Shown piece after piece: positions 28,795 to 38,097 of a stretch of DNA of 64,000 nucleotides. Each line of letters begins with the position of its first letter. Positions within the stretch are counted from its first letter, which is position 1. The notes beneath the pieces are model-generated. The model had not been told where the DNA came from, did not search any database, and saw nothing but the letters and a program-made list of their open reading frames with translations. The translations under genes and the position numbers were made by a program. Source of the stretch: REEB95 sp035934995 (lineage in GTDB: Bacteria > Pseudomonadota > Alphaproteobacteria > ATCC43930 > CGMCC-115725); NCBI GenBank assembly GCA_035934995.1, contig DASYXI010000040.1, positions 90,778-154,777 on the forward strand. The letters are read 5' to 3'.

Positions 28795-29305
28795 GGGGCC
28801 TAACCAAGCATGAGCGCGGCCGGTGCCGAAATGGCCGCGCGCCTCACTGCACTTTCGGGTGCGATGGATGATCGTCGGTCCTACGCGCGAACCTAAAAAA
28901 GTTTGGTAAACATCACGGACGGGTCACCATGGGCAGTTATGTTCTAAAGGCAACATTCTAACGGCGCATCGACTGTAGGTAATAGACAACTATCTAATGA
29001 GCTGGCGTCTGCATTTCAGGCGCTCGACTTGATGGTGGTCAGGCCCTCAGGCAGGGCGTTCGACAAATGGTTGCGAAGTCTCGCGCAGACTTGTCGCTCA
29101 TTTACGCGACACAGGTAGGGGTCGCGTTCCACCGCACTGACATCCAAAGTCCTTTGGATAACCATCCACTTTCGCTCAGCGTGCTGAGACAGGGCTTTAG
29201 CCGTTGGCGCGCGAACATAAAGGGCGATGCTGCGATGGGAACTAGTGGGCGTGGTCCGCGTTTCGACCATCGGGTAGCGTGGAAAGCGAGTCAGAGGGTC
29301 GGCCA
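28795..29305. other. region without a supported gene
   Basis: About 510 bases. A minus-strand frame near 29030-29060 contains ALPEGLTTI, resembling a motif seen at 15.6, 16.2 and 43.2 kb, but the surrounding frame does not look like a protein. Confidence 0.35.
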
Positions 29306-29515
29306 ATGACCGCCATACAGATTTCCGGCTTGATGCTCTCGGCTCTGAGCGCCGTTGTTTTGTTCATCACCATGCGGACGTTGGTGAGAAGCCAAGGCGA
29401 TCTCGCGGCGACGGGGATTTACGAACCGATCCCGCTCGACGTGAAGGCACGCATGATCATTTGGGTGTGGACTGCGGCGTTCGTGGTCGGCGTAATGTTG
29501 ACCTGCACGGCGTAA
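29306..29515 (+). CDS. small two-helix membrane protein
   Basis: 69 residues from the ATG at 29306 (upstream AGAGGGT). Helix 1 ISGLMLSALSAVVLFITM, a polar loop with YEPIPLDVKARM, helix 2 IIWVWTAAFVVGVML. Function unknown. Confidence 0.55.
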   Translation: MTAIQISGLMLSALSAVVLFITMRTLVRSQGDLAATGIYEPIPLDVKARMIIWVWTAAFVVGVMLTCTA

Positions 29516-29631
29516 TAAACCCGTGCGCGTACCTTCGTTACCTGCCGTACTGACTGCGCCTACACCACGCCGCACGGATCGCTCATACCCGTACACTGGG
29601 GAGTGTCTGTGGCCCCTTGCATGCTGCGAAG

Positions 29632-30078
29632 TTAGCCGCGCGCGCGGCGGATGGTAGCTGCGAGCGCTGCAACTTCACTGCAAAGTTTCACGATCTCGTC
29701 TTCGATGGCCTTGATCTGGCCCGGCGTGCGCTCGTCATCCTCAGGCGTACCGGTTCGCCGCGGCACAAAGTGGCGATGGTGTGACTTGTCGGACGGTTCA
29801 ACCCACAACTCGCCGTGCGCAAAGTTGACGCGATCAACGTTGAGCCTGCGAGCAGCGGAGGCGATCTTGACCAGCTTGTTTTTGATTGCTTCATCCGGAT
29901 ACTGCTGCGCAAGCTTTTCCAGTTCGACGAGCTTGTTCGACAGATTCTCCGGTTCGAGTTCAGGTCGGCTTTTGCTCGCGAGCGCCTCGATCAATGACAA
30001 AATTTCAGCTTCCATCTCGGTGAACGCCAGGATGACGCCGCCGATAGCCCAAGCATATTTAGCCTTCTTGTCATCCAT
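29632..30078 (-). CDS. hypothetical protein, present as an inverted second copy
   Basis: 148 residues. N-terminal hydrophobic stretch (AWAIGGVILAFTEMEAEIL), helical middle, KNKLVKIASAARRLNVDRVNFAHGELWV and a C-terminal acidic coiled coil (IKAIEDEIVKLCSEVAALA). The segment around NxxxHGEL is typical of proteins that look like toxin-antitoxin or RNA-binding partners, but no family is asserted. A broken copy in inverted orientation is at 32903-33343. Confidence 0.6.
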   Translation of the reverse strand: MDDKKAKYAWAIGGVILAFTEMEAEILSLIEALASKSRPELEPENLSNKLVELEKLAQQYPDEAIKNKLVKIASAARRLNVDRVNFAHGELWVEPSDKSHHRHFVPRRTGTPEDDERTPGQIKAIEDEIVKLCSEVAALAATIRRARG

Positions 30079-30256
30079 GGCTTAGCTCATCAGCCTACAC
30101 ATGCAGATACGCCAGCGGCAACGCTTGCGCTCATGCCGCGTCGTGCCATGCTATCTCTATGAGTTCCCGCTCTCGTCCGCCAGTTCCGACCCTCGGCGAG
30201 CTGCGCGGCCCCTGGTCGTGGCTGTAGCTGTACTGTGCTGCTCCCGATTGCGGGCA

Positions 30257-30379
30257 CCATCGTCCACCCAAATCTAACCATCCCTCGGGGAAAGGTCCGG
30301 GGAAATGCATTGGTGAGAATTACCAGCGCGTTGAATTCTCAGCCGTAATTCGTCTCAAACGGCGGACACCCTCTCCGCC
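30257..30379. repeat. 123-bp block, copy 2 of an island-end repeat
   Basis: CCATCGTCCACCCAAATC (30257-30274), double GGGGAAA motif (30284-30305) and hairpin GGCGGACACCCTCTCCGCC (30361-30379). Every part sits exactly 17,300 bp from its partner in 12957-13079, with no net indel. Confidence 0.7.
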
Positions 30380-30427
30380 AGTCCGCTTGGCAAACCTACA
30401 ATCCGCGAAAAACCTCTGGCGTTACTG

Positions 30428-31111
30428 TTGGCCCACTTGATGAATCTCATGTCCGCGTCACCAATACGTCCGCAACTCGACGAAGTTGCCGACAATCGAT
30501 TGGACAAACGGCCGACGACACACGCTCTGTTACTGAGAGCGTCTCAAGTAATAGACGATTCGGGAGTATATGCGAAAGCAGCGTTAGGTGTGGGTGTAGG
30601 CCCTCAAGCTCAGGCGCTCGCAAACCTTGAACAGCGCATTAATGAAGCGGCCTGCCTTGTGGCGCTAGAAATTGTAAAAGATGCAACGAACGCGGCGCTC
30701 GACAACAAAACGTTTATGCCAGGTTCCAAGCCGTCTGGTAATCTTGGGCTGCGATACGGACACGTCGTGCTCGCATTCGCTCAGTTAGTCAAATTGGAGA
30801 TTCTGACTATCCTCCACAACGAAGGCTATCCGCTCGCCTTTAAGAACTTTCCTGCGGCTAAAATTGTTAGTAGTCTTTTCATCAAGCATTCGGTGGGGGC
30901 GAAAACAAAATTGGCTGAAGGGGCGGACAAAATCATCCCCTAAGTTTTGCAAGCCGACTCGGTCAACATTCTGGAATGGCGCGCAAATCTCGGGACGCTC
31001 CTATATAGCTACTTGCGGCAGTTCACCGCGACCGACGAAAGCCTCAAATCAATGAATTTCCGAGCACTGTTTGGATCGGCGTTGAAAAGCTTTCTAGCGT
31101 ATGTTGGGTAA
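30428..31111 (+). pseudogene. hypothetical gene interrupted by TAA
   Basis: The frame runs MNLMSASPIRPQLDEVADN to GADKIIP, meets TAA at 30941-30943 and continues for 55 protein-like codons (VLQADSVNILEWRANLGTLL, ending FLAYVG) to a TAA at 31109. The product would be about 226 residues, helical and soluble. No family recognised. Confidence 0.55.
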
Positions 31112-31216
31112 ACGTTAGTCAAATGATGCGAACCACGTCATCCTCAACGCTGAGCGGCTCTAGCCCAGACAAAGAGGCTACGTATACGCAAAAAGGGGAA
31201 ACGCTGGAGGCAGGCT

Positions 31217-31705
31217 GTGGCGATCAAAGATGAAATCAAATATGAGTGGTACCTCTTTCGCCGAGCACCGATCCCGTTTTTGATAACGGCGATCATATTC
31301 TTCTGGACCGGTTCTTGGGTCGTAACGGAACTTGACGCTACTCCCATCCACACCCTGCGCGAGCACGCTGATTATTTGAAAGACCGCCTCGCACAATCGA
31401 ATAACGAGCTTGACCAGCTACAGAAGAAATTTGCGATGACAATACGGTCGGAAGCGCCACAATTGCCGCCCGATTTTATCACGACACTAGATGCGAGTTT
31501 CTCAGCGGGAATATTCCTTATTCAGCGGTCAAATAGCGAGGCCTTAGCAAAGTACAGTTTTAGCGGGGGGGCGAAGTCTCTCAATAACTCCTCGGGTGCA
31601 TCGGCCGTCGTGCCGATTCCACCTTACATGCCGAACGCTGGCCCGCCAGAGCAGAAGTCGACAGCTCCAGAGCCTCAGTTTCATCAAGAAGGCCAATCGG
31701 ACTGA
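31217..31705 (+). CDS. membrane-anchored coiled-coil protein
   Basis: 162 residues. One membrane segment (about 20-37, FLITAIIFFWTGSWVV), then a coiled coil (LREHADYLKDRLAQSNNELD) and a Pro-rich tail. The bulk probably lies outside the cytoplasmic membrane. Start from GTG at 31217 with GGAGG about 8 nt upstream. Function unknown. Confidence 0.55.
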   Translation: MAIKDEIKYEWYLFRRAPIPFLITAIIFFWTGSWVVTELDATPIHTLREHADYLKDRLAQSNNELDQLQKKFAMTIRSEAPQLPPDFITTLDASFSAGIFLIQRSNSEALAKYSFSGGAKSLNNSSGASAVVPIPPYMPNAGPPEQKSTAPEPQFHQEGQSD

Positions 31706-31910
31706 ACGCCAAGGTCGCGTCCGAAGTCGACGACGACCGCTGAGGCTCGGCGCGCTACTACAAGTGCAGTGTTATATCGCGCTTGGTCGAGCCGCTGGTG
31801 AGCTAGTGCGCTTGACAGAGCTAAGGTTTCTGGCCTTCTTTGGATTGACCTCTCAGCGCTGAAAAAGTCGTTCAACACCAATCCGGTGAAGATCACCTAG
31901 CGCGCTTCGG

Positions 31911-32168
31911 CTATCCGCGCCATATTAAGCGTACGCGCTTACCATCATCGATGCCACGCCGAAGACAAGCTCGGATCACCCGGCGACCGCAGGCACCAAA
32001 TGACCGAGCCTGCGGTCTCAGACTGGGAGCGCTTGCCGAGCCGCCGGGGCTTTCTCGCTGATGTCGCCACCGGTGATGGCGGTGTCTCCACATCCAGACA
32101 AGGACCGACACCTCCACCAAGGCTAGAACTAGTAGCAGACGCCCGAGCAGACTATGAGCGCTAACCAT
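31911..32168 (-). CDS. small membrane protein, relative of 25976-26083
   Basis: 85 residues from the ATG at 32168: MVSAHSLLGRLLLVLALVEV, then SVLVWMWRHRHHRWRHQRE, the same helix and basic tail as the 35-residue peptide at 26 kb. The rest (GGSASAPSLRPQARSFG onward) is low in conserved features and may be read-through after loss of the original stop. Confidence 0.4.
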   Translation of the reverse strand: MVSAHSLLGRLLLVLALVEVSVLVWMWRHRHHRWRHQRESPGGSASAPSLRPQARSFGACGRRVIRACLRRGIDDGKRVRLIWRG

Positions 32169-32664
32169 GATACCGGCGAACTGTAATACGGTCGGAAGGT
32201 TCTGGCGTGTGACATCAAGCGCTTCCGGACTTCGGCGAAAAGTTCTGGTTCGGTGCGAGGCGACGCTGCAGGGACATGAATCTCTTCGCCTCGTAGGAAA
32301 CTTTGCTATTTGGTTCGCGTGATTGTGGAGAACACGAAGGGCGCCACAATCGCGTTTCAAGAACAGTTTGCCGGCGCTCTATCTCGCTATCGAACCGACG
32401 ATGTTCACACGCGCAAACATTCGCGATCGGCCGCAATATAGCGCTCCAGGTCCGCCAAGCTGACGGTTGGCGCATAGGTGCGCCTCCAGCACCTGTCAGC
32501 CATTCGCCCCCCCAACGGTTTACCGGAATTTAAGTTGTCGCTGCGATCCTCCTTGCGCCTATCCTCGTGCGGGCTTCGATGAAAACACCTCTATGCGGCG
32601 CTGCAAAGCGTCCGCGTGAGCTATCTGGTAAAATCGCCCCATATTTTGAGGGGGTGGGCGACCA
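32169..32664. other. region without a supported gene
   Basis: About 500 bases with only short frames. Its right end may contain further worn parts of the integrase remnant that starts at 32665, but I cannot align them by eye. Confidence 0.4.
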
Positions 32665-32891
32665 GTGCGCGACAAGAACAGCCCACCAATCGTCGACGAC
32701 GTCCTAATCTACACCTTCCATGCGCTACGGCATTTCGCCGCAAGTCTGTTCATCGAGTAGGGGCCGGTCGCCGAAGAAGGTAGACCATGATGTCTCACAC
32801 CACGATCGCAATGACTTTTGAAACTTACGAACGTCTCTTCACGGCTTTTGACGATAACGCGGCAGCGACCGCGCAAACGACGCGCGGCTGA
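32665..32891 (+). pseudogene. C-terminal remnant of a tyrosine recombinase
   Basis: Reads YTFHALRHFAASLFIE, then TAG, then in shifted frames SPKKV and SHTTIAMTFETYERLF. This is the box II region (HxLRH), the GHSSIxMTxxxY region and the catalytic Tyr of phage-type integrases, broken by a stop and two frameshifts. It is a different integrase lineage from the intact one at 6.8 kb. Confidence 0.75.
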
Positions 32892-32902
32892 TCGGCTAAG
32901 CC

Positions 32903-33343
32903 ATGGATGATAAGAAGGCTAAATATGCTTGGGCTATCGGCGGCGTCATCCTGGCGTTCACCGAGATGGAAGCTGAAATTTTATCATTGATCGAGGCGCT
33001 CGCGAGCAAAAGCCGGCCTGAACTCGAGCCGGAGAATCTGTCGAACAAGCTCGTAGAATTGGCAAAGCTTGCGCAGCAGCATTCGGATCAAGCAATCAAA
33101 ACTAGTTGGTCAACATCGCCACCACTGCTCACCAACTCAACCTTGAGGGGGTCAGCGTTCAGTGAGTTGTGGTTTGACCCGTTCGACAAGTTATTCCATC
33201 GCCGCATTGTGCCGGCGTGAACTGGTACGCCTGAGGATGACGAGCGCACGCCGGAAGAGATCAAAGCCATCGAAGAGGAGATCGAGCGACTTGGCGGCGA
33301 AGTTGCAGCGCTCGCAGCTACCATCCGCCGGTCGCGCGGCTGA
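32903..33343 (+). pseudogene. broken inverted copy of the 29632-30078 gene
   Basis: First 52 codons almost equal the intact copy (MDDKKAKYAWAIGGVILAFT), then a small deletion shifts the frame near AIKTSW; the frame returns at ELWFDP, meets TGA at 33218-33220 where the intact gene has CGA (Arg), and continues TGTPEDDERTPEEIKAIEEE to a final TGA. The flanking GGCTAAGCCATGG is duplicated too. Confidence 0.8.
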
Positions 33344-33596
33344 ACCTCGCCGCTTATTTACGCTGGCGCTGCACGCGTATAAAAAAGGCCGACTGAGGCT
33401 GCGGTGTCGCGGCCCGGCCGATCGCGGCGCTCAACGACATTACCTACGGCGCCGGGCGATGACACACACTCGACATGGCTTTTCGCGTGTGGCCTCGGGA
33501 TCGCCGATCTAGTGATATTCATGGGAATTATTTAAATTAGCGTTCAATTAAAATTAGCGTCGTAAGTTCACTATATCCGCGGACAGATGGGACTCC

Positions 33597-33932
33597 GTGC
33601 ATCAACTTGTATCAATTCCGACGGATGCACCGGGCCATTTTTCCTGGGCGGCGCTGAGCATGAGTGAGATGCGCGAACTTTGGGTTATTTTCGAGGACGA
33701 TCTAGAAGATGCCGCACCCGTTGGCGTGATCGGCATGGGCTTGGTCGAAATTGAAAGGCTTGAGCAGATTTGGGCGACGCGAAAATGGGATGGCCGCAAG
33801 CTTCATGCCATGTGGATTGTCGACGCCGGGATCGAGCGCGAGAACGTGATTAGGATTTACGGCACCGTTCCAATCGCAATCGCTCGGCGCTATAGAGAGT
33901 ATTTGGAGAGGCGAAGCGATGCTGGCAGGTGA
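33597..33932 (+). CDS. hypothetical protein
   Basis: 111 residues from a GTG, or from the ATG of MSEMRELWVIFEDD further in. Acidic, mixed alpha/beta (VGVIGMGLVEIERLEQIW, KLHAMWIVDAGIERENVIRI). Composition is protein-like but the family is not recognised. Confidence 0.45.
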   Translation: MHQLVSIPTDAPGHFSWAALSMSEMRELWVIFEDDLEDAAPVGVIGMGLVEIERLEQIWATRKWDGRKLHAMWIVDAGIERENVIRIYGTVPIAIARRYREYLERRSDAGR

Positions 33933-34250
33933 TACGCTGCACGCGGACGTTCAAACGGTACGGGGCAAGGTACTCAGCCCTTATCGTTTTAGCCAGGCTG
34001 ATTCTGTCCCAGCGGTACGATCTGCGCTACGGATTGCGCGCTGACGAGCGCGTAAGTGATTTTCGCGCGCGGCGACAATGGTGACGCCGCACAGATTTGG
34101 CGATAGATTGTTAATCAGATTAAGGGGCAGAAATTTCCGTTCGTCTCTATTGGAATCGAATCAAGGTACCCGCCGCAGACCAGCCTCGGCATGAACCGCC
34201 ATCTCTGTCACCGTGATGAGCCTGGCGCCGCTCGGCGGGTTGCGTAAAGG
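33933..34250. other. region without a supported gene
   Basis: About 320 bases; only short, interrupted frames. Nothing distinctive seen. Confidence 0.4.
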
Positions 34251-34402
34251 TACCCAAGACCGAAGAAATTGATATCTGGCGCGCGGCCAACTTACTGGTG
34301 AAACGGCGCGGCGCCGACGCTGAGGTCATAGCCTTCGGCGACCTCTGGAAATTCGTATTGGTCTGTGATGTTGTTCAAGAAGCGCGCGGTGGCAGCACGT
34401 AA
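34251..34402 (+). pseudogene. truncated WRAANL-type fragment
   Basis: The frame EEIDIWRAANLLVKRRGADA matches the small genes at 26191 and 27450, but no start codon is present and homology ends after GADAE; the remainder (VIAFGDLWKFVLVCDVV) is unrelated. It is the counterpart of 26191 in the diverged duplication. Confidence 0.6.
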
Positions 34403-34706
34403 CTTTACGGCTTTCCGGCAATACTTGGCGCTAGGCTGCACCTCGACCTAGGGTGGCGGGTGGAAGGTTAGGCCTCCACGAGGTCTTCGTCCGAGTGACA
34501 AACCTTCTGAATACACTTGAGGAGTATGTCACAATCCCACAACATGGCAGTTCGTGAGGCTTTAGCTTGGCGGCCTATACGCCAGGAAGCCTTGGGCGAG
34601 CAGACCGTGGACGGCAGCAACGTTTCGCTAACGTGATGCTTGGGAGAGCTAGCCGGAGTTAGCCGCCCCATCGTGACGGGCTAAACGAGACGGCTGCCGG
34701 TCGACA
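34403..34706. other. region without a supported gene
   Basis: About 300 bases. A minus-strand frame of 67 codons exists (34468-34671), but its composition is not protein-like and I do not call it. Confidence 0.35.
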
Positions 34707-35060
34707 GTGTCATTGATCGTGCGACGCTTGCATCCTCTCCTCAGGCTCTCTCTCACGAGTCGCAGGCGCAGCGTTGACGACGCAGTCGCGCAAGTCGAAA
34801 GTACCGGCAGGGCAGAGCAGTCATCCAAAAATGGGTGTGTTCTGGCTCTCGCTACGGGGGCTTCCATCCGCTGTTACTTGTATAGCGAGACGCACATTTG
34901 CGCAGTCGAGGTCATCGACACCGAGAACGATGCCGAGGCGATCAGGCGCGGCGGGGAGATGTTCGCGAAGCTAGAACGGCAGTTCGATCCGCCATTGGAC
35001 GGCTTTGAGATTTGGGATTTGGACCGCATGGTCCATCGCTTCTCGTTAGTCGCTCCCTAA
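34707..35060 (+). CDS. hypothetical protein
   Basis: 117 residues. The C-terminal half is convincing (CYLYSETHICAVEVIDTEND, then GGEMFAKLERQFDPPLDGFE), while the first 45 residues are Arg/Ser-rich and may not be native. The true start may therefore be lost. No family recognised. Confidence 0.4.
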   Translation: MSLIVRRLHPLLRLSLTSRRRSVDDAVAQVESTGRAEQSSKNGCVLALATGASIRCYLYSETHICAVEVIDTENDAEAIRRGGEMFAKLERQFDPPLDGFEIWDLDRMVHRFSLVAP

Positions 35061-35087
35061 GCGCATCCCGGACGCGCTACGCGGTCC

Positions 35088-35372
35088 TTGCGGCATGGAA
35101 TGGCCGCCGCGCGTACCGTCCTCGGTGAGCCGCACAAATCTTCGCCGTGGTTTTTGGTTTACTGCGCTGCGGAATGTGGCCACTGTGAGGTGGCGGTCGC
35201 ACTCTGCGGCTGTTACTCCAGGTATGACGCTCCGCCGCCTGCACCGGTGTATAGCTACTCAGATTACCGATCTTACGGCGGCTATTACTACGGGCCGTCG
35301 GCGTCTTTCGGGTTCTACGGCAACGTGCCCTATCACGACGAAGATGATGGACACCACGGGGAAGGTGATTAG
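35088..35372 (+). CDS. Tyr/Gly-rich protein, likely remnant of an exported protein
   Basis: 94 residues. The C-terminal half (PPPAPVYSYSDYRSYGGYYY, then GPSASFGFYGNVPYHDEDDG) resembles the exported protein at 40358-40657, but no signal peptide is visible in this frame. The 5' part has probably been frameshifted. Confidence 0.35.
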   Translation: MRHGMAAARTVLGEPHKSSPWFLVYCAAECGHCEVAVALCGCYSRYDAPPPAPVYSYSDYRSYGGYYYGPSASFGFYGNVPYHDEDDGHHGEGD

Positions 35373-35676
35373 GTGCGACCTGCCAAAACCAACGCGCGCG
35401 GAGTGCGCGAGCAATCTGCCTCGCCTGCGGGCGATCGCTGGTACGAGTACTCCGGTGGATTTCGGCGCGACCGAACACAGGGACCAAATCTGAAGGGATC
35501 CGCAGCCGGAAGTGCTGCGTCCGCGTTCGGGTCTTCAGGTACGATGCGCGCATGTCTCCGTTCCGTGGGGCAAGTCGTGGAGCAATTGCCACAGCGGATC
35601 GGGGAGGGGATGCTTTGACCGAGCCTCTCCCGCCCGGAGACGGTCCTTAAGTCATTCGATTTTCAAGCGGGTTCGA

Positions 35677-35750
35677 GGGTGGCCGAGTGGTTTAAGGCGC
35701 ACGCTTGGAAAGCGTGTTTACGGGAAACCGTAACGTGGGTTCGAATCCCA
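35677..35750 (+). repeat. 74-bp exact copy of internal tRNA-Ser, pseudo-tRNA
   Basis: Identical to 6570-6643, covering D arm, anticodon arm, variable arm and T arm. The flanks differ: TCGAGG before and TGTGGGCG after cannot form an acceptor stem, so it cannot be a working tRNA. It stands 29,107 bp from the intact gene in the same orientation and may mark the far end of an island or an old recombination. Confidence 0.85.
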
Positions 35751-35779
35751 TGTGGGCGAGCTTTATGCGATAATCAGTC

Positions 35780-35850
35780 GTGTGCGGGCGCTACAAACTC
35801 ACGATTTCCCTCAGAGAAATCGTCTGACTCTTCAACCCAACGAACAGGGT
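35780..35850 (+). pseudogene. N-terminal fragment of an SRAP gene
   Basis: Reads VCGRYKLTISLREIV, then TGA (35825-35827), then LFNPTNRVDRPPYNE, following the first 35 residues of the intact SRAP at 26648. The start is GTG and the active Cys is still present. It begins 30 nt after the pseudo-tRNA repeat. Confidence 0.65.
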
Positions 35851-35948
35851 CGATCGCCCTCCTTACAACGAAAGCATCGCCATGCTGATCGCATCAGACG
35901 GAGTTTGTCACGGTGGTGCTCAGGAATCTGGCGCCTCGGTGTGATCTA

Positions 35949-36167
35949 ATGATCTGGCGTCCAGACTTGTTTACGGTGATGCGCGCGTTCTTGCTCACCC
36001 TTGCCATCGTCTTCCTTCTAAGTGGCACGGCGATGCTGATTCTGACGCTGCCCCTGCGCTTCCCCTGGTACGTTCACACTGACCTCGCTGCGCGTTACGC
36101 GGTGTTCTTCCTCGCTGTCGCAGCGGTCTGCGCGTTGGCCATCAAAGAGATCAATAAGAGGCGATGA
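35949..36167 (+). CDS. small two-helix membrane protein, copy of 26394-26618
   Basis: 72 residues starting MIWRPDLFTVMRAFLLTLAI with second helix YAVFFLAVAAVCALAI. It is clearly paralogous to the 26.4-kb protein (same MIWxPDLFT start, same PWYVxT loop). The frame is intact although the adjoining SRAP copies are broken. Confidence 0.55.
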   Translation: MIWRPDLFTVMRAFLLTLAIVFLLSGTAMLILTLPLRFPWYVHTDLAARYAVFFLAVAAVCALAIKEINKRR

Positions 36168-36184
36168 TGATACAATGTTATGGG

Positions 36185-36590
36185 ATGTGCGGACGCTACG
36201 AGATCACGGTTCTAGGGGGTTGGCGTCCTTTTCGCGCCTAGGACGCGAAGAACGGGACAGCCTTATTATCGTAATGGCCGAAACCATCGTCGAGAAACCC
36301 GTATTCCGCGAAGCTTTCATGAAACGGCGTCGTATCATCCCGGCGGATGGATTTACGAACGGCAGATGATTCATGCCAAGCGGAAGCAGCCCTATCTAAT
36401 CGCGATAAAGATGGTCGTCCATTCGACTTTGCGAGCCTGTGCGAGAGGGGACCGGCAAGGCTGGCGGTGAGGTGATGCGCTCTCGCACCATCACCACCGA
36501 ACCCAACGCGCTGTGTGCGCCGGTTCACAATCGGAAGCCGATGATGCTCGAACAGTAGAACTACACGAGGAGGTTAGGCGAGTTGCACAT
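36185..36590 (+). pseudogene. decayed SRAP gene
   Basis: Starts MCGRYEIT at 36185, lacks about 45 codons, then in shifting frames gives MAETIVEKPVFREAFMKRRR, IIPADGF, RPFDFASLCER and TITTEPNALCAPVHNRKPMM, all matching the 26648 gene. Several frameshifts and stops. It follows the small membrane gene as the intact SRAP does. Confidence 0.8.
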
Positions 36591-36616
36591 CTCCAGCAAT
36601 GAGCCGGCAGGGGTCT

Positions 36617-37732
36617 TCAGTGCACAAAGATTCGGACTTCGTTGGTTTGAACCTCGCTGCTCGTCGTCGCCGACAATGTCAAGCGGTCTGCGGGGAGGCC
36701 CATTTTCAAAAGCGACCGCATCACACCTTCCGCGTTCTCCTTTGCGGCCTTGGAGTAAAGGGCGATCTGATCCGCGGTACCGGAAGTAGGCGAAACTGCA
36801 ACGAGATCGAATTTGGCCGATGGATCGCGGTCAAGTGCCCGGCTAATCGCCGTATAGAGGGCATCTGCGTAGTTCGTATTGGCGGATTTGAAGTGTATTA
36901 CAACGAATGGCCGGGCCCTGTTGTTGAAAGGCTCACGGCTCTTTGTCGCTTGATGCAATTGGGAGGTTGATGCAACGCGCGTAGATTCGGATAACGTGCC
37001 GGTTTTAATCGCCTGGGCGAGGGTGGTTAAATTCTCGGTTCCGTTGTTGACATATTCACTCTGCTGAGTGACCTCGTCGGTCACGTTTTTCAGCAACGTG
37101 TCGAGCTCGCTATTGGTCTTGTCGAGCTCAGCCTTGATCTCGGCCAGTTGACGATGATCCTCGTCGACCGCGCCCTCAAGTGAGAAAGCATTGTTCGTAG
37201 TCTTTGCTAAATACGTTGCAAACGAGATATCTGCAGCCACTTGGTTAGAAAGCCGACTGAGCTGATCAATATCGTCGATTAAATGATTTAGCGAACTCCG
37301 TGCCTGCGTCCACTGGGCCATGAGATTGGGATTGCCCGGAGTCGTCCCACTTTTCAAGCGAGAAGCAAGTCCGGTCACAGTGCCAGCATAAGTCTGTGAG
37401 TCACGCTTTATCGATTCTCTGGCAACCGTGAATTCTTGCTGTCGCTGCGCTACGTCGGATTTGAGGTGGCTAAGATCGCCTCTCAGCCTCTGGGCTTGCT
37501 CCCCAACTATCGTGCTGGTCGATGCCGTAACCGTCGCACTGCTCGTTGAAGTTAGCGCTGGCATTAGCTGCGACGACGATCCCGAAGCGGCGCCAACCTG
37601 ACCACTGGCTGCGTTGTTTGGGCTCGAATGCTCGGCTGACCAGTTGGTCCCGAAGAGATCGTCGGCATAGGTGCAGCCGCCAAGCAGCAGCACTAAGCCA
37701 AAAATAGTACAATGTCTTACACGAATTGACAT
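36617..37732 (-). CDS. lipoprotein with coiled coil and OmpA-like C-terminal domain
   Basis: 371 residues from the ATG at 37732, chosen because it gives a lipoprotein signal with lipobox LLGGC (Cys near residue 20). A Ser/Thr-rich linker and long coiled coils (LRGDLSHLKSDVAQRQQEFT; LAEIKAELDKTNSELDTLLK) lead to a C-terminal alpha/beta domain (RPFVVIHFKSANTNYADALY, ending LSATTSSEVQTNEVRIFVH) that looks like an OmpA-type peptidoglycan-binding or related fold. Probably an envelope protein; partner unknown. Confidence 0.75.
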   Translation of the reverse strand: MSIRVRHCTIFGLVLLLGGCTYADDLFGTNWSAEHSSPNNAASGQVGAASGSSSQLMPALTSTSSATVTASTSTIVGEQAQRLRGDLSHLKSDVAQRQQEFTVARESIKRDSQTYAGTVTGLASRLKSGTTPGNPNLMAQWTQARSSLNHLIDDIDQLSRLSNQVAADISFATYLAKTTNNAFSLEGAVDEDHRQLAEIKAELDKTNSELDTLLKNVTDEVTQQSEYVNNGTENLTTLAQAIKTGTLSESTRVASTSQLHQATKSREPFNNRARPFVVIHFKSANTNYADALYTAISRALDRDPSAKFDLVAVSPTSGTADQIALYSKAAKENAEGVMRSLLKMGLPADRLTLSATTSSEVQTNEVRIFVH

Positions 37733-37874
37733 GCGGACCGCCCCCGTTTCTCTGCAATCTATGCAGAGGCAGCAACCGCTTACAAGAGGGTCGAGGCTAT
37801 AGAGCCCCCCGTGGCGTGCTTTCGGCTTATCGTTCTCGGCCGCCCGGGTGCATAATACGTGCACTAGGGGTCCC

Positions 37875-37961
37875 GTGAAACGCCAGATCACATTGCATAC
37901 GGTTCGTCTGGACGTTCTACTTTATGCTCTTGGCCGGTTCGCTGAGCCGGCGCCAACCTAG
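37875..37961 (+). pseudogene. N-terminal fragment of the SANT/Myb-like gene
   Basis: 29 codons from a GTG: VKRQITLHTVRLDVLLYALG, then RFAEPAPT and TAG. It matches residues 1-28 of the 28504-28794 protein; the Myb-like part is absent. Confidence 0.7.
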
Positions 37962-37963
37962 CG

Positions 37964-37993
37964 CGCGGATCGCGGATCGCGGATCGCGGATCG
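37964..37993. repeat. (CGCGGAT)x4.3 tandem repeat
   Basis: Four perfect 7-bp units plus CG, starting just after the truncated SANT-like gene. Probably slippage at a deletion junction. Confidence 0.8.
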
Positions 37994-38097
37994 TGAGTGG
38001 CCGATAGTTATCCGTCGACTACGGCGGCCGGTCGCACGTCGGCTTTTTGAAGATGTGGCGGACAACCGTTCCGCCAGATTAGGCGGCGGCGTTGAAA

